DNA of 64,000 nt from Burkholderiales bacterium RIFCSPLOWO2_12_FULL_65_40 (GTDB taxonomy: Bacteria > Pseudomonadota > Gammaproteobacteria > Burkholderiales > Burkholderiaceae_C). Positions 17,690 to 27,459 of this stretch are shown piece by piece. How positions within the stretch are numbered: position 1 is the stretch's first letter; each line of letters starts with the position of its first letter. Below the pieces are notes generated by a model. It searched no databases. It was not told the origin of the DNA and saw only the letters and a list, made by a program, of their open reading frames with translations. Location of the stretch: NCBI GenBank assembly GCA_001770955.1, contig MESL01000002.1, forward strand, positions 98,529-162,528, in the 5' to 3' direction. A program made the translations under genes and the position numbers.

Positions 17690-20134
17690 TCACCCGCAGG
17701 TTCCCATGTGCCCGCACTGGGTGCAGTAGTCGCAGCCATCCTTGCGGATCATGGCGTGCGCGCCGCATTCAGGGCACTTCTTGCCGGCCATCACGGGCGG
17801 CGCAGCCGCCAGCGGGGCATCGCCGTGCGCGGTGTCCTGCACCAGGGCAGGTGCCTGCTGGCGGGCACGGCGTGCCAGGATGTTCTGGATGGCGTAGGCA
17901 ATCGCCGCCACTTCGGAGTCATGCCACTTGGGCACCTGCGTGCCGTCGTCCTTCTGGTGGGTGCCCAGGCGCACGGGGCCCCGGTCCCAGGCGACCTTGC
18001 GCATGTCGGACAAGGCGCGCTCCAGGAAGCCGCCGCGCGCGGCGAGCGACAGCAGGCGCATGCTCGACGTGACCCACTGCTGCGATTCGCCGCTCTGGCC
18101 CACGGGCATGAAGAATTCGATGGCGCGGTCCACCATGCCCGTGCCTTCGGCATTGGGCACCGGGAGGAACGAGACGATGAGGTACAGACGCTTCTGGCCT
18201 TCCTGCGTCCAGTAATCCACCTTTTCGGCCACGGCCGAGAGGGCGCCCTTGGGGCGGCTTTCGATCACGGTGCGCATCGGGTCCACGGGCGGGGCTTCGG
18301 GCGCGGCGGGGGCCTGCTTGTCGGCCTCGGGCGCGGCGTGCACTTCGAGCACCGAACCCAGGATGTTGTTCGGGCGGTAGGTGGCCAGGCCCTTGAGGCG
18401 GGCGCGCCAGGCCTGCAGATACAGGCCCTTGAAGTCGTCGTAGGGGTAGTCGGCCGGGATGTTGACGGTCTTGGAGATGGCCGTGTCCACGAAGGGCTGC
18501 ACCGTCTCCATCATGGCGATGTGGTCCTGCGCCGACATCTCCAGCGCCGAGACAAAGTACTCGGGCAGATTCGACACATCGCCGCCCAGCTCGCGGTAGA
18601 GGCGCCAGGAATGGTCTTCCACGGCGTACTCGGCCATGCTGCCGTCGGCCTCGCGCTTCTTGCGCTTGTACATCCAGGAGAACGGCGGCTCGATGCCGTT
18701 GGAGGCGTTGTCGGCGAACGCCAGGCTGACGGTGCCGGTGGGCGCAATCGACAGCAGGTGGCTGTTGCGGATGCCGTGCTGGCGGATCTGCTTCTTCAGC
18801 GCGGCGGGCAGGCGGCTGGCGAAGGTGCCGTCGGCCAGGTAGCCGTCGGCATTGAACTGGGGGAAGGCCCCCTTCTCGCGCGCCAGCTCTACCGAGGCAC
18901 CGTAGGCGCTGTCACGCATGTGCTCGGCGATGCGCGCGGCCATGGCGCGGCCCTCGGCGCTGTCATAGCGCAGGCACAGCATGGCCAGGGTGTTGCCCAT
19001 GCCGGTGAAGCCCACGCCAATGCGGCGCTTGGCCTTGGCTTCGGCGTCCTGCTGCGTCAGCGGCCAGAAGGTGACGTCGAGCACGTTGTCGAGTGCGCGC
19101 ACCTGCAGGGCCACCGACTTGGCAAACGACTCGAAGTCAAACGACGCCACGCCATCGAAGCCGAAGGGGTTGCGCACGAAGCGTGTCAGGATGATGGGGC
19201 CGAGGTCGCAGCAGCCGTAGGACGGCAGGGGCTGCTCGCCGCAGGGGTTGGTGGCGGCGATCTGCTCGCAGTAGCGCAGGTTGTTGTCCTGGTTGATGTG
19301 GTCCAGGAACAGAATGCCGGGTTCGGCGAAGTCGTAGGTCGACTTCATGATGGTGTCCCACAGCTCGCGCGCAGGCAGGCTCTGATAGACCCACAGACCG
19401 TCGGCACGCTGGTAGGCGCCCTGCTCCATCACGGTGGCACCGGGGCGGGCCTTGTGCACCAGCTCCCAGGGCTGGTCGTCCACCACGGCCTGGATGAAAG
19501 CGTCGCTCACGCCCACCGAGACGTTGAAGTTGTTCCAGCGGCCCGGGGTGCGCTTGGCGGTGATGAAATCGTGCACGTCGGGGTGGTCGATGCGCAGCAC
19601 GCCCATCTGCGCACCGCGGCGCGCGCCGGCGCTCTCGACCGTGGAACACGACTGGTCGAACACATTGATATAGCTGCACGGGCCCGAGGCCATGGAGTGC
19701 GTACCCTTGACCTCGGCGCCGCGCGGGCGGATGCGCGAGAAGTCATAGCCCACGCCGCCGCCGCGGCGCATGGTCTCGGCGGCTTCGCGCAGGGCTTCGT
19801 AGATGCCGGGGAAGCCTTCGTCGTCCACGCCCTGGATGCAGTCGCCCACGGGCTGGACGAAACAATTGATCAGCGTGGCCTGGATGTCGGTGCCGGCCGC
19901 GCTCATGATGCGCCCGGCGCCAATGGCGCCCGCGTGCATGTTGGCCAGGAACAGGGCTTCGTATTTTTCGCGTTCTTCCGGTTTTTCCACCGACGCCAGC
20001 GCCTTGGCCACGCGCCGGAACAGGTCCTCGGCACTGGTTTCGCCCGCCTTGAGGTATTTTTCCTTCAGCACATCGAGGCTGATGGGCTGGGTGGCCGTCA
20101 CGTCGTGGGCGCGGCCCAGGTTTTCTCTCTTCAT
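17690..20134 (-). CDS. nrdJ: adenosylcobalamin-dependent ribonucleoside-diphosphate reductase (class II)
   Basis: [12 protein letters not shown]...; [62 protein letters not shown]-terminal zinc-ribbon [22 protein letters not shown]. Confidence 0.9.
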   Translation of the reverse strand: MKRENLGRAHDVTATQPISLDVLKEKYLKAGETSAEDLFRRVAKALASVEKPEEREKYEALFLANMHAGAIGAGRIMSAAGTDIQATLINCFVQPVGDCIQGVDDEGFPGIYEALREAAETMRRGGGVGYDFSRIRPRGAEVKGTHSMASGPCSYINVFDQSCSTVESAGARRGAQMGVLRIDHPDVHDFITAKRTPGRWNNFNVSVGVSDAFIQAVVDDQPWELVHKARPGATVMEQGAYQRADGLWVYQSLPARELWDTIMKSTYDFAEPGILFLDHINQDNNLRYCEQIAATNPCGEQPLPSYGCCDLGPIILTRFVRNPFGFDGVASFDFESFAKSVALQVRALDNVLDVTFWPLTQQDAEAKAKRRIGVGFTGMGNTLAMLCLRYDSAEGRAMAARIAEHMRDSAYGASVELAREKGAFPQFNADGYLADGTFASRLPAALKKQIRQHGIRNSHLLSIAPTGTVSLAFADNASNGIEPPFSWMYKRKKREADGSMAEYAVEDHSWRLYRELGGDVSNLPEYFVSALEMSAQDHIAMMETVQPFVDTAISKTVNIPADYPYDDFKGLYLQAWRARLKGLATYRPNNILGSVLEVHAAPEADKQAPAAPEAPPVDPMRTVIESRPKGALSAVAEKVDYWTQEGQKRLYLIVSFLPVPNAEGTGMVDRAIEFFMPVGQSGESQQWVTSSMRLLSLAARGGFLERALSDMRKVAWDRGPVRLGTHQKDDGTQVPKWHDSEVAAIAYAIQNILARRARQQAPALVQDTAHGDAPLAAAPPVMAGKKCPECGAHAMIRKDGCDYCTQCGHMGTCG

Positions 20135-20353
20135 GGTAGCAATCCCGTTGATTTTTCCTGCGGACAACCCCCTTCCGGCAGTACATGCGGAGGGGCTTGG
20201 AGCGCCGGTACGGACCGTGCGCCAGTAACCGGGCAGTGTAGCGTTTCGGGCCCCTGCGGCCCCCCGGGATTTTCCTGCCAATGCCGCCGGACGCGCGTAA
20301 CGCATTGATTTAAAAGGGTTGTAATTTTTTGTTGCGATTTTTCTGACGCAATC

Positions 20354-20383
20354 TTGACACCAGGGTTTTCCCTAGCCTACATT
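20354..20383 (+). promoter_or_regulatory. candidate sigma70 promoter for the ChaN-like gene
   Basis: TTGACA (20354-20359), 18 nt spacer, TACATT (20378-20383), about 70 nt upstream of ATG 20455. Confidence 0.45.
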
Positions 20384-20454
20384 CCCCATCCGATCCATCG
20401 CAGGCCATTGCAGAGCCGCGCCGGAATGCTCGCAAAGCAGTAGCATGGCAGCCT

Positions 20455-21288
20455 ATGTACCGACGCTTGCACCTGCTCCTTCCCGCCACCCTGGTGGCCC
20501 TTTTTCTGGCGCTTTCCGGGTGCGCCCAGATCGCCCCGACACACGTATCCTGGCCCGGCGTGCTGCACACGCTGCTGCCATCCGACATGCTGCTGCTGGG
20601 CGAGCGACACGACGCGCCGCAGCACCAGCAGATGCAGCGCGAAGCGGTCGAATGGCTGACCCGCCAGGGCCTGCTCGCCGCGCTGGTGCTGGAGATGGCC
20701 GAGCAGGGCCACAGCACCCAGGGCCTGCCGCCGGACGCCAGCGAGGCCTCCGTGCAGGCCGCACTGGCATGGAACGATGGCGCCTGGCCCTGGCTGCAGT
20801 ACGGGCCGGTGGCCATGGCGGCCGTGCGCGCAGGCGTGCCGGTGCACGGCGGCAACCTGCCCCGGCGCGAGCTGCGCACCGCGCTGACCGACTCCACCCT
20901 CGACGCCCTGCTGAGCCCCGCCGCGCTGGAGCGCCAGCGCCAGGCCGTGCGCGACGGCCATTGCGGCCTGCTGCCCGAGCCGCGCGTGCCCGGCATGGCC
21001 CGCGTGCAAGTGGCGCGCGACCTGAGCATGGCCCAGACCGCAGCAGCCGCGCAACGCCCCGGCAAGGTGGTGCTGGTGGTGGCGGGCGCTGCCCACGTCA
21101 AGCGCAGCCTGGGCGTGCCGGTGCATCTGCCCGAAAATATGACGCAAAAAGTGGTGATAGCACACACCGGCATTGCGGAAGAAGCTATCAAATCAGAAGC
21201 AAACTTGCTGTTCCAGACGCCCGATCTGCCGCCCGACGACGCCTGCGCCCCGCTGCGCCAGCGCTGGCAGGCCGCACCGGCACGCTGA
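20455..21288 (+). CDS. ChaN family lipoprotein
   Basis: Lipobox LALSGCAQ; DMLLLGERHDAPQHQQMQREAVEWL. Confidence 0.85.
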   Translation: MYRRLHLLLPATLVALFLALSGCAQIAPTHVSWPGVLHTLLPSDMLLLGERHDAPQHQQMQREAVEWLTRQGLLAALVLEMAEQGHSTQGLPPDASEASVQAALAWNDGAWPWLQYGPVAMAAVRAGVPVHGGNLPRRELRTALTDSTLDALLSPAALERQRQAVRDGHCGLLPEPRVPGMARVQVARDLSMAQTAAAAQRPGKVVLVVAGAAHVKRSLGVPVHLPENMTQKVVIAHTGIAEEAIKSEANLLFQTPDLPPDDACAPLRQRWQAAPAR

Positions 21289-21347
21289 CACCCGGCGCGC
21301 GCCCCCGGGCGAAGACCGAGGGTGGCTGCTGCCACAATGGCGCTGTT

Positions 21348-22199
21348 ATGAAACCCCATGCTTACGTTCTCACCCTCTCCTGCCCCGACCGACTGGGGCT
21401 GGTGCACGCCGTTTCCGGCTTTCTGCTGGAACACGGCGGCAACATCGAGGAAGCCGCCCAGTTCAACGACCACGGCACCGGCCTGTTCTTCATGCGCGTG
21501 CAGTTCGCCTGTGAACGCCACGACCATGCCACGCTGCGCGAGCACCTGCAGGCCTTCGCCGAGCCGCACCAGATGCGCTGGAGCCTGCACGCCCTGGCCG
21601 CGCCCATGCGCACCGTCATCATGGTCAGCCGCGAGGGCCACTGCCTCAACGACCTGCTGTTCCGCTGGAAATCGGGCCTGCTGCCGGTGGAGATTGCCGC
21701 CATCATCAGCAACCACCGCGACTTCTACCAGCTTGCGGCCAGCTACAACGTGCCGTTCCACCACATCCCGGTGACGGCCGCCACCAAGGCCCAGGCCGAG
21801 GCGCGCCAGTTCGAGATCATCGAACAGGAGGGCGCCGAACTCGTGGTGCTGGCGCGCTACATGCAGGTGCTGTCGAACGACCTGTGCAGCAAGCTGGCCG
21901 GCCGCGCCATCAACATCCACCACAGCTTTCTGCCCAGCTTCAAAGGCGCCAAGCCCTATTACCAGGCGCACGACCGGGGCGTGAAGCTCATCGGCGCCAC
22001 GGCGCACTACGTGACGGCCGACCTCGACGAAGGCCCGATCATCGAGCAGGACGTGGCCCGTGCCGACCACACCGACACCGTGGAAGACCTCACCGCGCGC
22101 GGCCGCGACACCGAGAGCCAGGTGCTGGCGCGCGCCGTGAAGTGGCACAGCGAGCACCGCGTGCTACTCAACGGCCACCGCACGGTGGTCTTTCGCTGA
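21348..22199 (+). CDS. purU: formyltetrahydrofolate deformylase
   Basis: N-terminal ACT domain and C-terminal formyl transferase (AINIHHSFLPSFKGAKPYYQAHDRGVKLIGATAHYVTADLDEGPIIEQD); start at ATG 21348. Confidence 0.93.
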   Translation: MKPHAYVLTLSCPDRLGLVHAVSGFLLEHGGNIEEAAQFNDHGTGLFFMRVQFACERHDHATLREHLQAFAEPHQMRWSLHALAAPMRTVIMVSREGHCLNDLLFRWKSGLLPVEIAAIISNHRDFYQLAASYNVPFHHIPVTAATKAQAEARQFEIIEQEGAELVVLARYMQVLSNDLCSKLAGRAINIHHSFLPSFKGAKPYYQAHDRGVKLIGATAHYVTADLDEGPIIEQDVARADHTDTVEDLTARGRDTESQVLARAVKWHSEHRVLLNGHRTVVFR

Positions 22200-22213
22200 C
22201 CAGGGCGCCCGGC

Positions 22214-23122
22214 ATGGCCACGGAACGCGTTCCGGACCCCACCCCCAGCTCGGGGGCGCGGCGCATCCCGCCCATCCAGTGCCTGCTGACCTTCGAGGCG
22301 CTGGCGCGGCTGCGCAGCGTCACGCTCACGGCCGACGAACTGTGCGTCACGCCCAGCGCCGTGAGCCACCGCGTCAAGCAGCTCGAACAGATCCTGGGCA
22401 CGCAGCTGTTTGGCCGGGCCGACTTTTCCCTCACCACCGACGGCATTGCCTACCTGGCCCATGTGCGCGAGGGCCTCTCGGCCCTGCAGCGTTTTCCGGG
22501 CCTCTCCAGCACACCCGGCAAGCGCCGCCTGAAGCTGGCCGTGACGCCCACCTTTGCACGCGTGATCCTGATCCCGCGCCTGCGCCAGTTCACCGAGGTG
22601 TATCCCGAGATCGACCTGGCGCTGCAGATCTCCATCCCGCTGCTGGACGTGGTGGCCGAGGACGCCGACCTGATGGTGCGCTTTGGCACCGGGCACTACG
22701 CCGACGTCGAGCACACCGAAATCGCCCGCGACGTGGTCACGCCTCTGGCCTCGCCCGCCTGGCTGCGCGAGCACGGCCCGTTCGAACGCACCGACGAACT
22801 CGACCCCACCACCCTGCTGCGCAGCCCGCTGGAGCCCTGGCGCACCTGGTTCGCGGCCGAGGGGCTGGACTGGCCCGAGCCGCGCGAAGGCTCGCAGTTC
22901 AACGATGTCGGCCTGATGTGCGACGCCGCCTCTGCCGGCATGGGCGTGGCGCTGGTACGCCTGAAGCTGGGCGCCCCCTGGATCGAAAACGGTACCCTGG
23001 TGCGCCTCTTCGACCACGACGCCCCCAGCCCCCACGCCCACTACCTGTGCTGGCGCACCGGCACCATGGACCGCTGGGAATGCGCGGCCTTCGCCGAATG
23101 GTTGCGCAAAACCATTTTTTGA
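22214..23122 (+). CDS. LysR family transcriptional regulator (GcvA-like)
   Basis: LLTFEALARLRSVTLTADELCVTPSAVSHRVKQLEQILGTQLFGR HTH; start at ATG 22214. Confidence 0.88.
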   Translation: MATERVPDPTPSSGARRIPPIQCLLTFEALARLRSVTLTADELCVTPSAVSHRVKQLEQILGTQLFGRADFSLTTDGIAYLAHVREGLSALQRFPGLSSTPGKRRLKLAVTPTFARVILIPRLRQFTEVYPEIDLALQISIPLLDVVAEDADLMVRFGTGHYADVEHTEIARDVVTPLASPAWLREHGPFERTDELDPTTLLRSPLEPWRTWFAAEGLDWPEPREGSQFNDVGLMCDAASAGMGVALVRLKLGAPWIENGTLVRLFDHDAPSPHAHYLCWRTGTMDRWECAAFAEWLRKTIF

Positions 23123-23180
23123 ATGAAATTGGCCTCAAACGCTTACCTATAAAGCGCAAACAGCTATACATTCAATAGCA
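23121..23180 (+). repeat. family A repeat, copy 4
   Basis: GAATGAAATTGGCCTCAAACGCTTACCTATAAAGCGCAAACAGCTATACATTCAATAGCA. Confidence 0.9.
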
Positions 23181-23259
23181 ATTTACTGGCCGACCTGCAG
23201 CGCAATTCACGCCGCATTGCAATAAACATCAGCCCCGCGCAGGCGCGCATGGCGCTACA

Positions 23260-24762
23260 GTGGTGTTCATGAACACCGCCAGCACCGCCCCCGGAACCAC
23301 CGCACCGTCCACCGAACGCGCCACGCGCCAGGCCGAGGTGGTGCAGGCTCTGCTGCAGCACCTGCCCGCGCACGCGCTGCTGTGGCACACCGAAGACACC
23401 ACGCCCTATGAATGCGACGGCCTCACCGCCTACCGCCAGCGCCCGCTGGTGGTGGCGCTGCCCGAGACCGAGGCGCAGGTGCAGGCCGTGTTGCGCGCCT
23501 GCCACCACCTGGGCGTGCCCGTGGTGGCGCGCGGCGCGGGCACGGGCCTGTCGGGCGGCGCGCTGCCGCACACGCTGGGCGTGACGCTCTCGCTGGCCAA
23601 GTTCAACCAGATCCTGTCACTCGACCCCGTGAGCCGCACCGCGCGCGTGCAGTGCGGCGTGCGCAACCTCGCCATCAGCGAGGCCGCCGCGCCGTACGGC
23701 CTGTACTACGCGCCCGACCCGAGCAGCCAGATCGCCTGCACCATCGGCGGCAACATCGCCGAGAACTCGGGCGGCGTGCACTGCCTGAAGTACGGCCTGA
23801 CGGTGCACAACGTGCTGCGCGTGCGCGGCTTCACGGCCGAGGGCGAAGAAGTCACCTTCGGCAGTGAGGCGCTTGACGCGCCAGGCTACGACCTGCTGGC
23901 CGCCGTGATCGGCAGCGAAGGCATGCTGGCCGTGGCGCTGGAGGTGACCGTCAAGCTCGTGCCCAAGCCACAGCTGGCGCGCTGCATCATGGCCAGCTTC
24001 GACGACGTGCGCAAAGCCGGTGACGCCGTGGCTGCCGTGATCGCGGCGGGCATCATCCCGGCCGGGCTGGAGATGATGGACAAGCCCATGACCGCCGCCG
24101 TGGAAGACTTCGTGCACGCCGGCTACGACCTCACGGCCGAAGCTATTTTGCTGTGCGAGAGCGACGGCACGCCCGAGGAGGTGGAGGAAGAGATTGCGCG
24201 CATGAGCGCCGTGCTCAGCCACGCGGGCGCGACCGCGCTGTCGGTGAGCACCAGCGAGGCCGAGCGCCTGCGCTTCTGGAGCGGGCGCAAGAACGCCTTC
24301 CCGGCCAGCGGCCGCATCAGCCCCGACTACATGTGCATGGACTCGACCATCCCGCGCAAGCGCCTGGCCGACATCCTGCTCGCCATCCAGGACATGGAGA
24401 AAAAATACGGCCTGCGCTGCGCCAACGTGTTCCATGCGGGCGACGGCAACCTGCACCCGCTGATTCTGTTCGATGCCAACGACGCCGACCAGCTGCGCCG
24501 CGCCGAAGCGTTTGGCGCCGACATCATGGACACCAGCGTGGCCATGGGCGGCGCCATCACCGGCGAGCACGGCGTGGGCGTCGAAAAGCTCGCCAGCATG
24601 CGTGTGCAGTTCACCGACGCGGAACTGGAACAGATGCAGGGCCTCAAGCTCGCCTTCGACCCGCAGGGCCTGCTCAATCCCGGCAAGGTCATCCCCACGC
24701 CCAACCGCTGCGGGGACATGGGGATGATGAAGGCGGTTCAGGGCGCACTCGGGCGGGCCTGA
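23260..24762 (+). CDS. FAD-linked oxidase, glycolate oxidase GlcD-like
   Basis: PVVARGAGTGLSGGALP, GLYYAPDPSSQIACTIGGNIAENSGGVHCLKYGLT, NVFHAGDGNLHPLIL, GAITGEHGVGVEKL. Confidence 0.9.
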   Translation: MVFMNTASTAPGTTAPSTERATRQAEVVQALLQHLPAHALLWHTEDTTPYECDGLTAYRQRPLVVALPETEAQVQAVLRACHHLGVPVVARGAGTGLSGGALPHTLGVTLSLAKFNQILSLDPVSRTARVQCGVRNLAISEAAAPYGLYYAPDPSSQIACTIGGNIAENSGGVHCLKYGLTVHNVLRVRGFTAEGEEVTFGSEALDAPGYDLLAAVIGSEGMLAVALEVTVKLVPKPQLARCIMASFDDVRKAGDAVAAVIAAGIIPAGLEMMDKPMTAAVEDFVHAGYDLTAEAILLCESDGTPEEVEEEIARMSAVLSHAGATALSVSTSEAERLRFWSGRKNAFPASGRISPDYMCMDSTIPRKRLADILLAIQDMEKKYGLRCANVFHAGDGNLHPLILFDANDADQLRRAEAFGADIMDTSVAMGGAITGEHGVGVEKLASMRVQFTDAELEQMQGLKLAFDPQGLLNPGKVIPTPNRCGDMGMMKAVQGALGRA

Positions 24763-25640
24763 ACCACAAGCCAGTCGCGAAAAAGCTGCAAGGCCTCCGA
24801 CCCCGGCCTGTGCTGGGGCCGCACGAACCAGTAGCCCTGCGTGCCAGGCAGCTCCTGCGGGTGCGCCTGCACCACCTGCCCCAGTGCCAAGGCTTCCTGC
24901 GCGAGCAGCAGCGGCACCAGGCCCACACCCAGGCCCGCAGCGGCTGCGGCGATGACCATGGAGAACAGCTCGTAGCGCGGTCCGCGCGAGGCGTGCAGCG
25001 TGTAGTGCCAGCCACGCTCGGCATACCAGTCGCGCCAGGCATGCGCGCGCGAGGCCAGCGTGAGGTGCGGGCAGTGCAGCCACGCGGCCTCGTCGTGCAG
25101 GGCGTGCGCGGCGGCGTACTGCGGGCTGCACACGGGCACGCACGGCCCCTCGGGCACCACCATGCAGCCCTGGGTATCGGGCCAGAGCCGGTCACCGTAG
25201 TAAATGGCGGCGTCGAAGCCGCTCTCGTCAAAGGCGAAAACCTCCGAGCGCACCGACAGATTGAGTGTGATGCGCGGGTGTAGCGCCGCAAACTGCGGCA
25301 GGCGCGGAATGAGCCACTGCGTGCAGAAGGTGGACACCACCGCCAGGTGCAGCACATAGCCCTCCTCGCGGCCGACCCGAATTTCCTGCGTGTCACGCTC
25401 GATCTGCTCCAGGTGCAGGCGGATGCGCGCCGCGTAGCTGCGGCCGGTGTCGGTCAACAGCAGGCGGCGACGCGCGCGCAGAAACAGCGTCACGCCCAGG
25501 CGCTCTTCGAGCGCTGCCACATGGCGGCTCACCGCGCTGGGGGTGAGCGCCAGTTCCTCGGCCGCACGCGAAAAGCTCTGCAGCCGTGCGGACGCCTCAA
25601 AGGCCTGCAGTACCCCGAGGCTGGGGATGTCCTTGCGCAT
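24738..25640 (-). CDS. LysR family transcriptional regulator (GcvA-like), divergent from the ALDH gene
   Basis: LGVLQAFEASARLQSFSRAAEELALTPSAVSRHVAALEERLGVTLFLR. Confidence 0.88.
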   Translation of the reverse strand: MRKDIPSLGVLQAFEASARLQSFSRAAEELALTPSAVSRHVAALEERLGVTLFLRARRRLLLTDTGRSYAARIRLHLEQIERDTQEIRVGREEGYVLHLAVVSTFCTQWLIPRLPQFAALHPRITLNLSVRSEVFAFDESGFDAAIYYGDRLWPDTQGCMVVPEGPCVPVCSPQYAAAHALHDEAAWLHCPHLTLASRAHAWRDWYAERGWHYTLHASRGPRYELFSMVIAAAAAGLGVGLVPLLLAQEALALGQVVQAHPQELPGTQGYWFVRPQHRPGSEALQLFRDWLVVQARPSAP

Positions 25641-25788
25641 GGTTTTTAGTATTCGTAAAACTCAACAACCATGGAGGATAAAGCAGTTGTTGCGTGCACT
25701 GAACGCAATTACCATGCAAGCCATTCCCTGCCTTCGCCGTGCGTGGCGAACCGCAGGGATCTTCTTCGTCTCACCTTTCTGGCCGTCC

Positions 25789-27321
25789 ATGACCGTTTCC
25801 TCCCGCACTCTTTTCGACACCGTTTTGCAGCAACTGGGCCTGGATCTGGCCCCTTGGCAAGGCCAGGGCCTGAACGTGCGCGCACCCCGCGACGGCGCCG
25901 TGTACGCCCAGCTCGCCAGCCACACCAGCGCGCAGGCCCAGGCGCTCATCGAGGGCGCGCACGCCGCCTTCCTGCAGTGGCGCGCCACGCCCGCACCCGT
26001 GCGCGGTGAACTGGTGCGCCGCCTGGGCCAGAAGCTGCGCCAGCACAAGGAGGCGCTGGGCCTGCTGGTGTCGCTGGAGGCCGGCAAGGTGCGCTCCGAA
26101 GGGCTGGGCGAGGTGCAGGAGATGATCGACATCTGCGACTTCGCCGTGGGCCTGTCGCGCCAGTTGCATGGCCTGACGATTGCCAGCGAACGCCCCGGCC
26201 ACCGCATGATGGAAACCTGGCACCCGGTGGGTGTAGTCGGCGTGATCTCGGCCTTCAACTTCCCCGTGGCCGTGTGGGCCTGGAACGCCGCGCTGGCCCT
26301 GGTGTGCGGCAACGCGGTGGCCTGGAAGCCGTCGGAAAAAACCCCGCTGTGCGCCATTGCCTGCCACCACCTGCTGCAGCAGACGCTGGATGAATTTGCC
26401 GCCGAACAAGGCGTGGCCGCCCCCAACGGTTTGGCCACGCTGCTGCTGGGCGGGCGCGAGATGGGCGAGCTGCTGGCGCGCTCGCCGCGCGTGCCCGTGC
26501 TCAGCGCCACCGGCAGCACGCGCATGGGCCGGGCCGTGGCGGTGGACGTGGCACAGCGCTTTGGCCGCAGCATTCTGGAACTGGGCGGCAACAACGCGAT
26601 GGTGGTGATGCCCAGCGCCGACCTGGAGCTGGCCGCGCGCGCCATCACCTTCGCCGCCGTGGGCACGGCGGGCCAGCGCTGCACCACGCTGCGCCGCCTC
26701 ATCGTGCACCGCGACGTGGCCGCGCCGCTGCTGGCACGGCTGGAGAAGATCTACGCCAGCGTGCGCGTGGGCGACCCACTGGAGGACGGGGTGCTCGTCG
26801 GCCCGCTGGTGGACCGCGCATCGTTCGAGCAGATGCAGAGCGCCCTGGCACAGGCGCGTGAACAGGGCGGCACCGTGCAGGGCGGCGAGCGCGAATGCCA
26901 GACCCTGGGCGAGGACGCCTGGTACGCCCGCCCGGCCCTGGTGCGCATGCCCGCGCAAAGCGCCGTGGTGCAGCACGAGACCTTCGCGCCCATCCTCTAT
27001 GTGCTGACCTGCACCAGCCTGGAAGAAGCCATCGCCTTGCAGAACGGCGTGCCCCAGGGCCTGTCGTCCGCCATCTTCACCACCGACCTGCGCGAGGCCG
27101 AGCGCTTCCTCGCCAGCACGGGCAGCGACTGCGGCATTGCCAACGTGAACATCGGCACCTCGGGCGCCGAGATCGGCGGCGCCTTCGGCGGCGAGAAGGA
27201 AACGGGCGGCGGCCGCGAATCGGGCTCCGACGCCTGGAAGGGCTACATGCGCCGCGCGACCAACACCATCAACTACAGCGATGCCCTGCCCCTGGCGCAG
27301 GGCGTGCGCTTCGACGTGTAG
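25789..27321 (+). CDS. aldehyde dehydrogenase of the ALDH7/alpha-aminoadipate semialdehyde dehydrogenase type (AmaB-like)
   Basis: MMETWHPVGVVGVISAFNFPVAVWAWNAALALVCGNAVAWKPSEKTPL, LELGGNNAMVV, GTAGQRCTTLRRLIVH; start at ATG 25789. Confidence 0.85.
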   Translation: MTVSSRTLFDTVLQQLGLDLAPWQGQGLNVRAPRDGAVYAQLASHTSAQAQALIEGAHAAFLQWRATPAPVRGELVRRLGQKLRQHKEALGLLVSLEAGKVRSEGLGEVQEMIDICDFAVGLSRQLHGLTIASERPGHRMMETWHPVGVVGVISAFNFPVAVWAWNAALALVCGNAVAWKPSEKTPLCAIACHHLLQQTLDEFAAEQGVAAPNGLATLLLGGREMGELLARSPRVPVLSATGSTRMGRAVAVDVAQRFGRSILELGGNNAMVVMPSADLELAARAITFAAVGTAGQRCTTLRRLIVHRDVAAPLLARLEKIYASVRVGDPLEDGVLVGPLVDRASFEQMQSALAQAREQGGTVQGGERECQTLGEDAWYARPALVRMPAQSAVVQHETFAPILYVLTCTSLEEAIALQNGVPQGLSSAIFTTDLREAERFLASTGSDCGIANVNIGTSGAEIGGAFGGEKETGGGRESGSDAWKGYMRRATNTINYSDALPLAQGVRFDV

Positions 27322-27330
27322 AGGCGAACA

Positions 27331-27425
27331 CCCCCTGAGTCGCTTCGCGCCTTTCCCCCCTCTCCTGCAGGAGGGGACGCACCCGGTGGCCGGGCAAAGC
27401 CCGCTCCACGGGTGCCCTGGTCTGG
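27331..27425 (+). repeat. family B repeat, 5' module copy
   Basis: CCCCCTGAGTCGCTTCGCGCCTTTCCCCCCTCTCCTGCAGGAGGGGACGCACCCGGTGGCCGGGCAAAGCCCGCTCCACGGGTGCCCTGG. Confidence 0.75.
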
Positions 27426-27459
27426 CGCGGCGCCCCAGTCATCCAAAGATGGGCAGCCC

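Noticed and set aside
16508-20308. 1266 aa plus-strand ORF opposite NnrS and nrdJ
   Set aside because: Antisense to two well-recognised genes; His/Gln/Arg-rich without domains.
20135-20310. Cobalamin riboswitch upstream of nrdJ
   Set aside because: Functionally plausible for a B12-dependent enzyme, but I could not find a B12-box-like core; only a generic GC-rich hairpin is visible. A covariance-model scan would settle it.
24138-24152. AAGCTATTTTG patch in the glcD-like gene as a family A repeat
   Set aside because: Too short; the encoded AEAILLCESDG is the expected protein sequence for this family.
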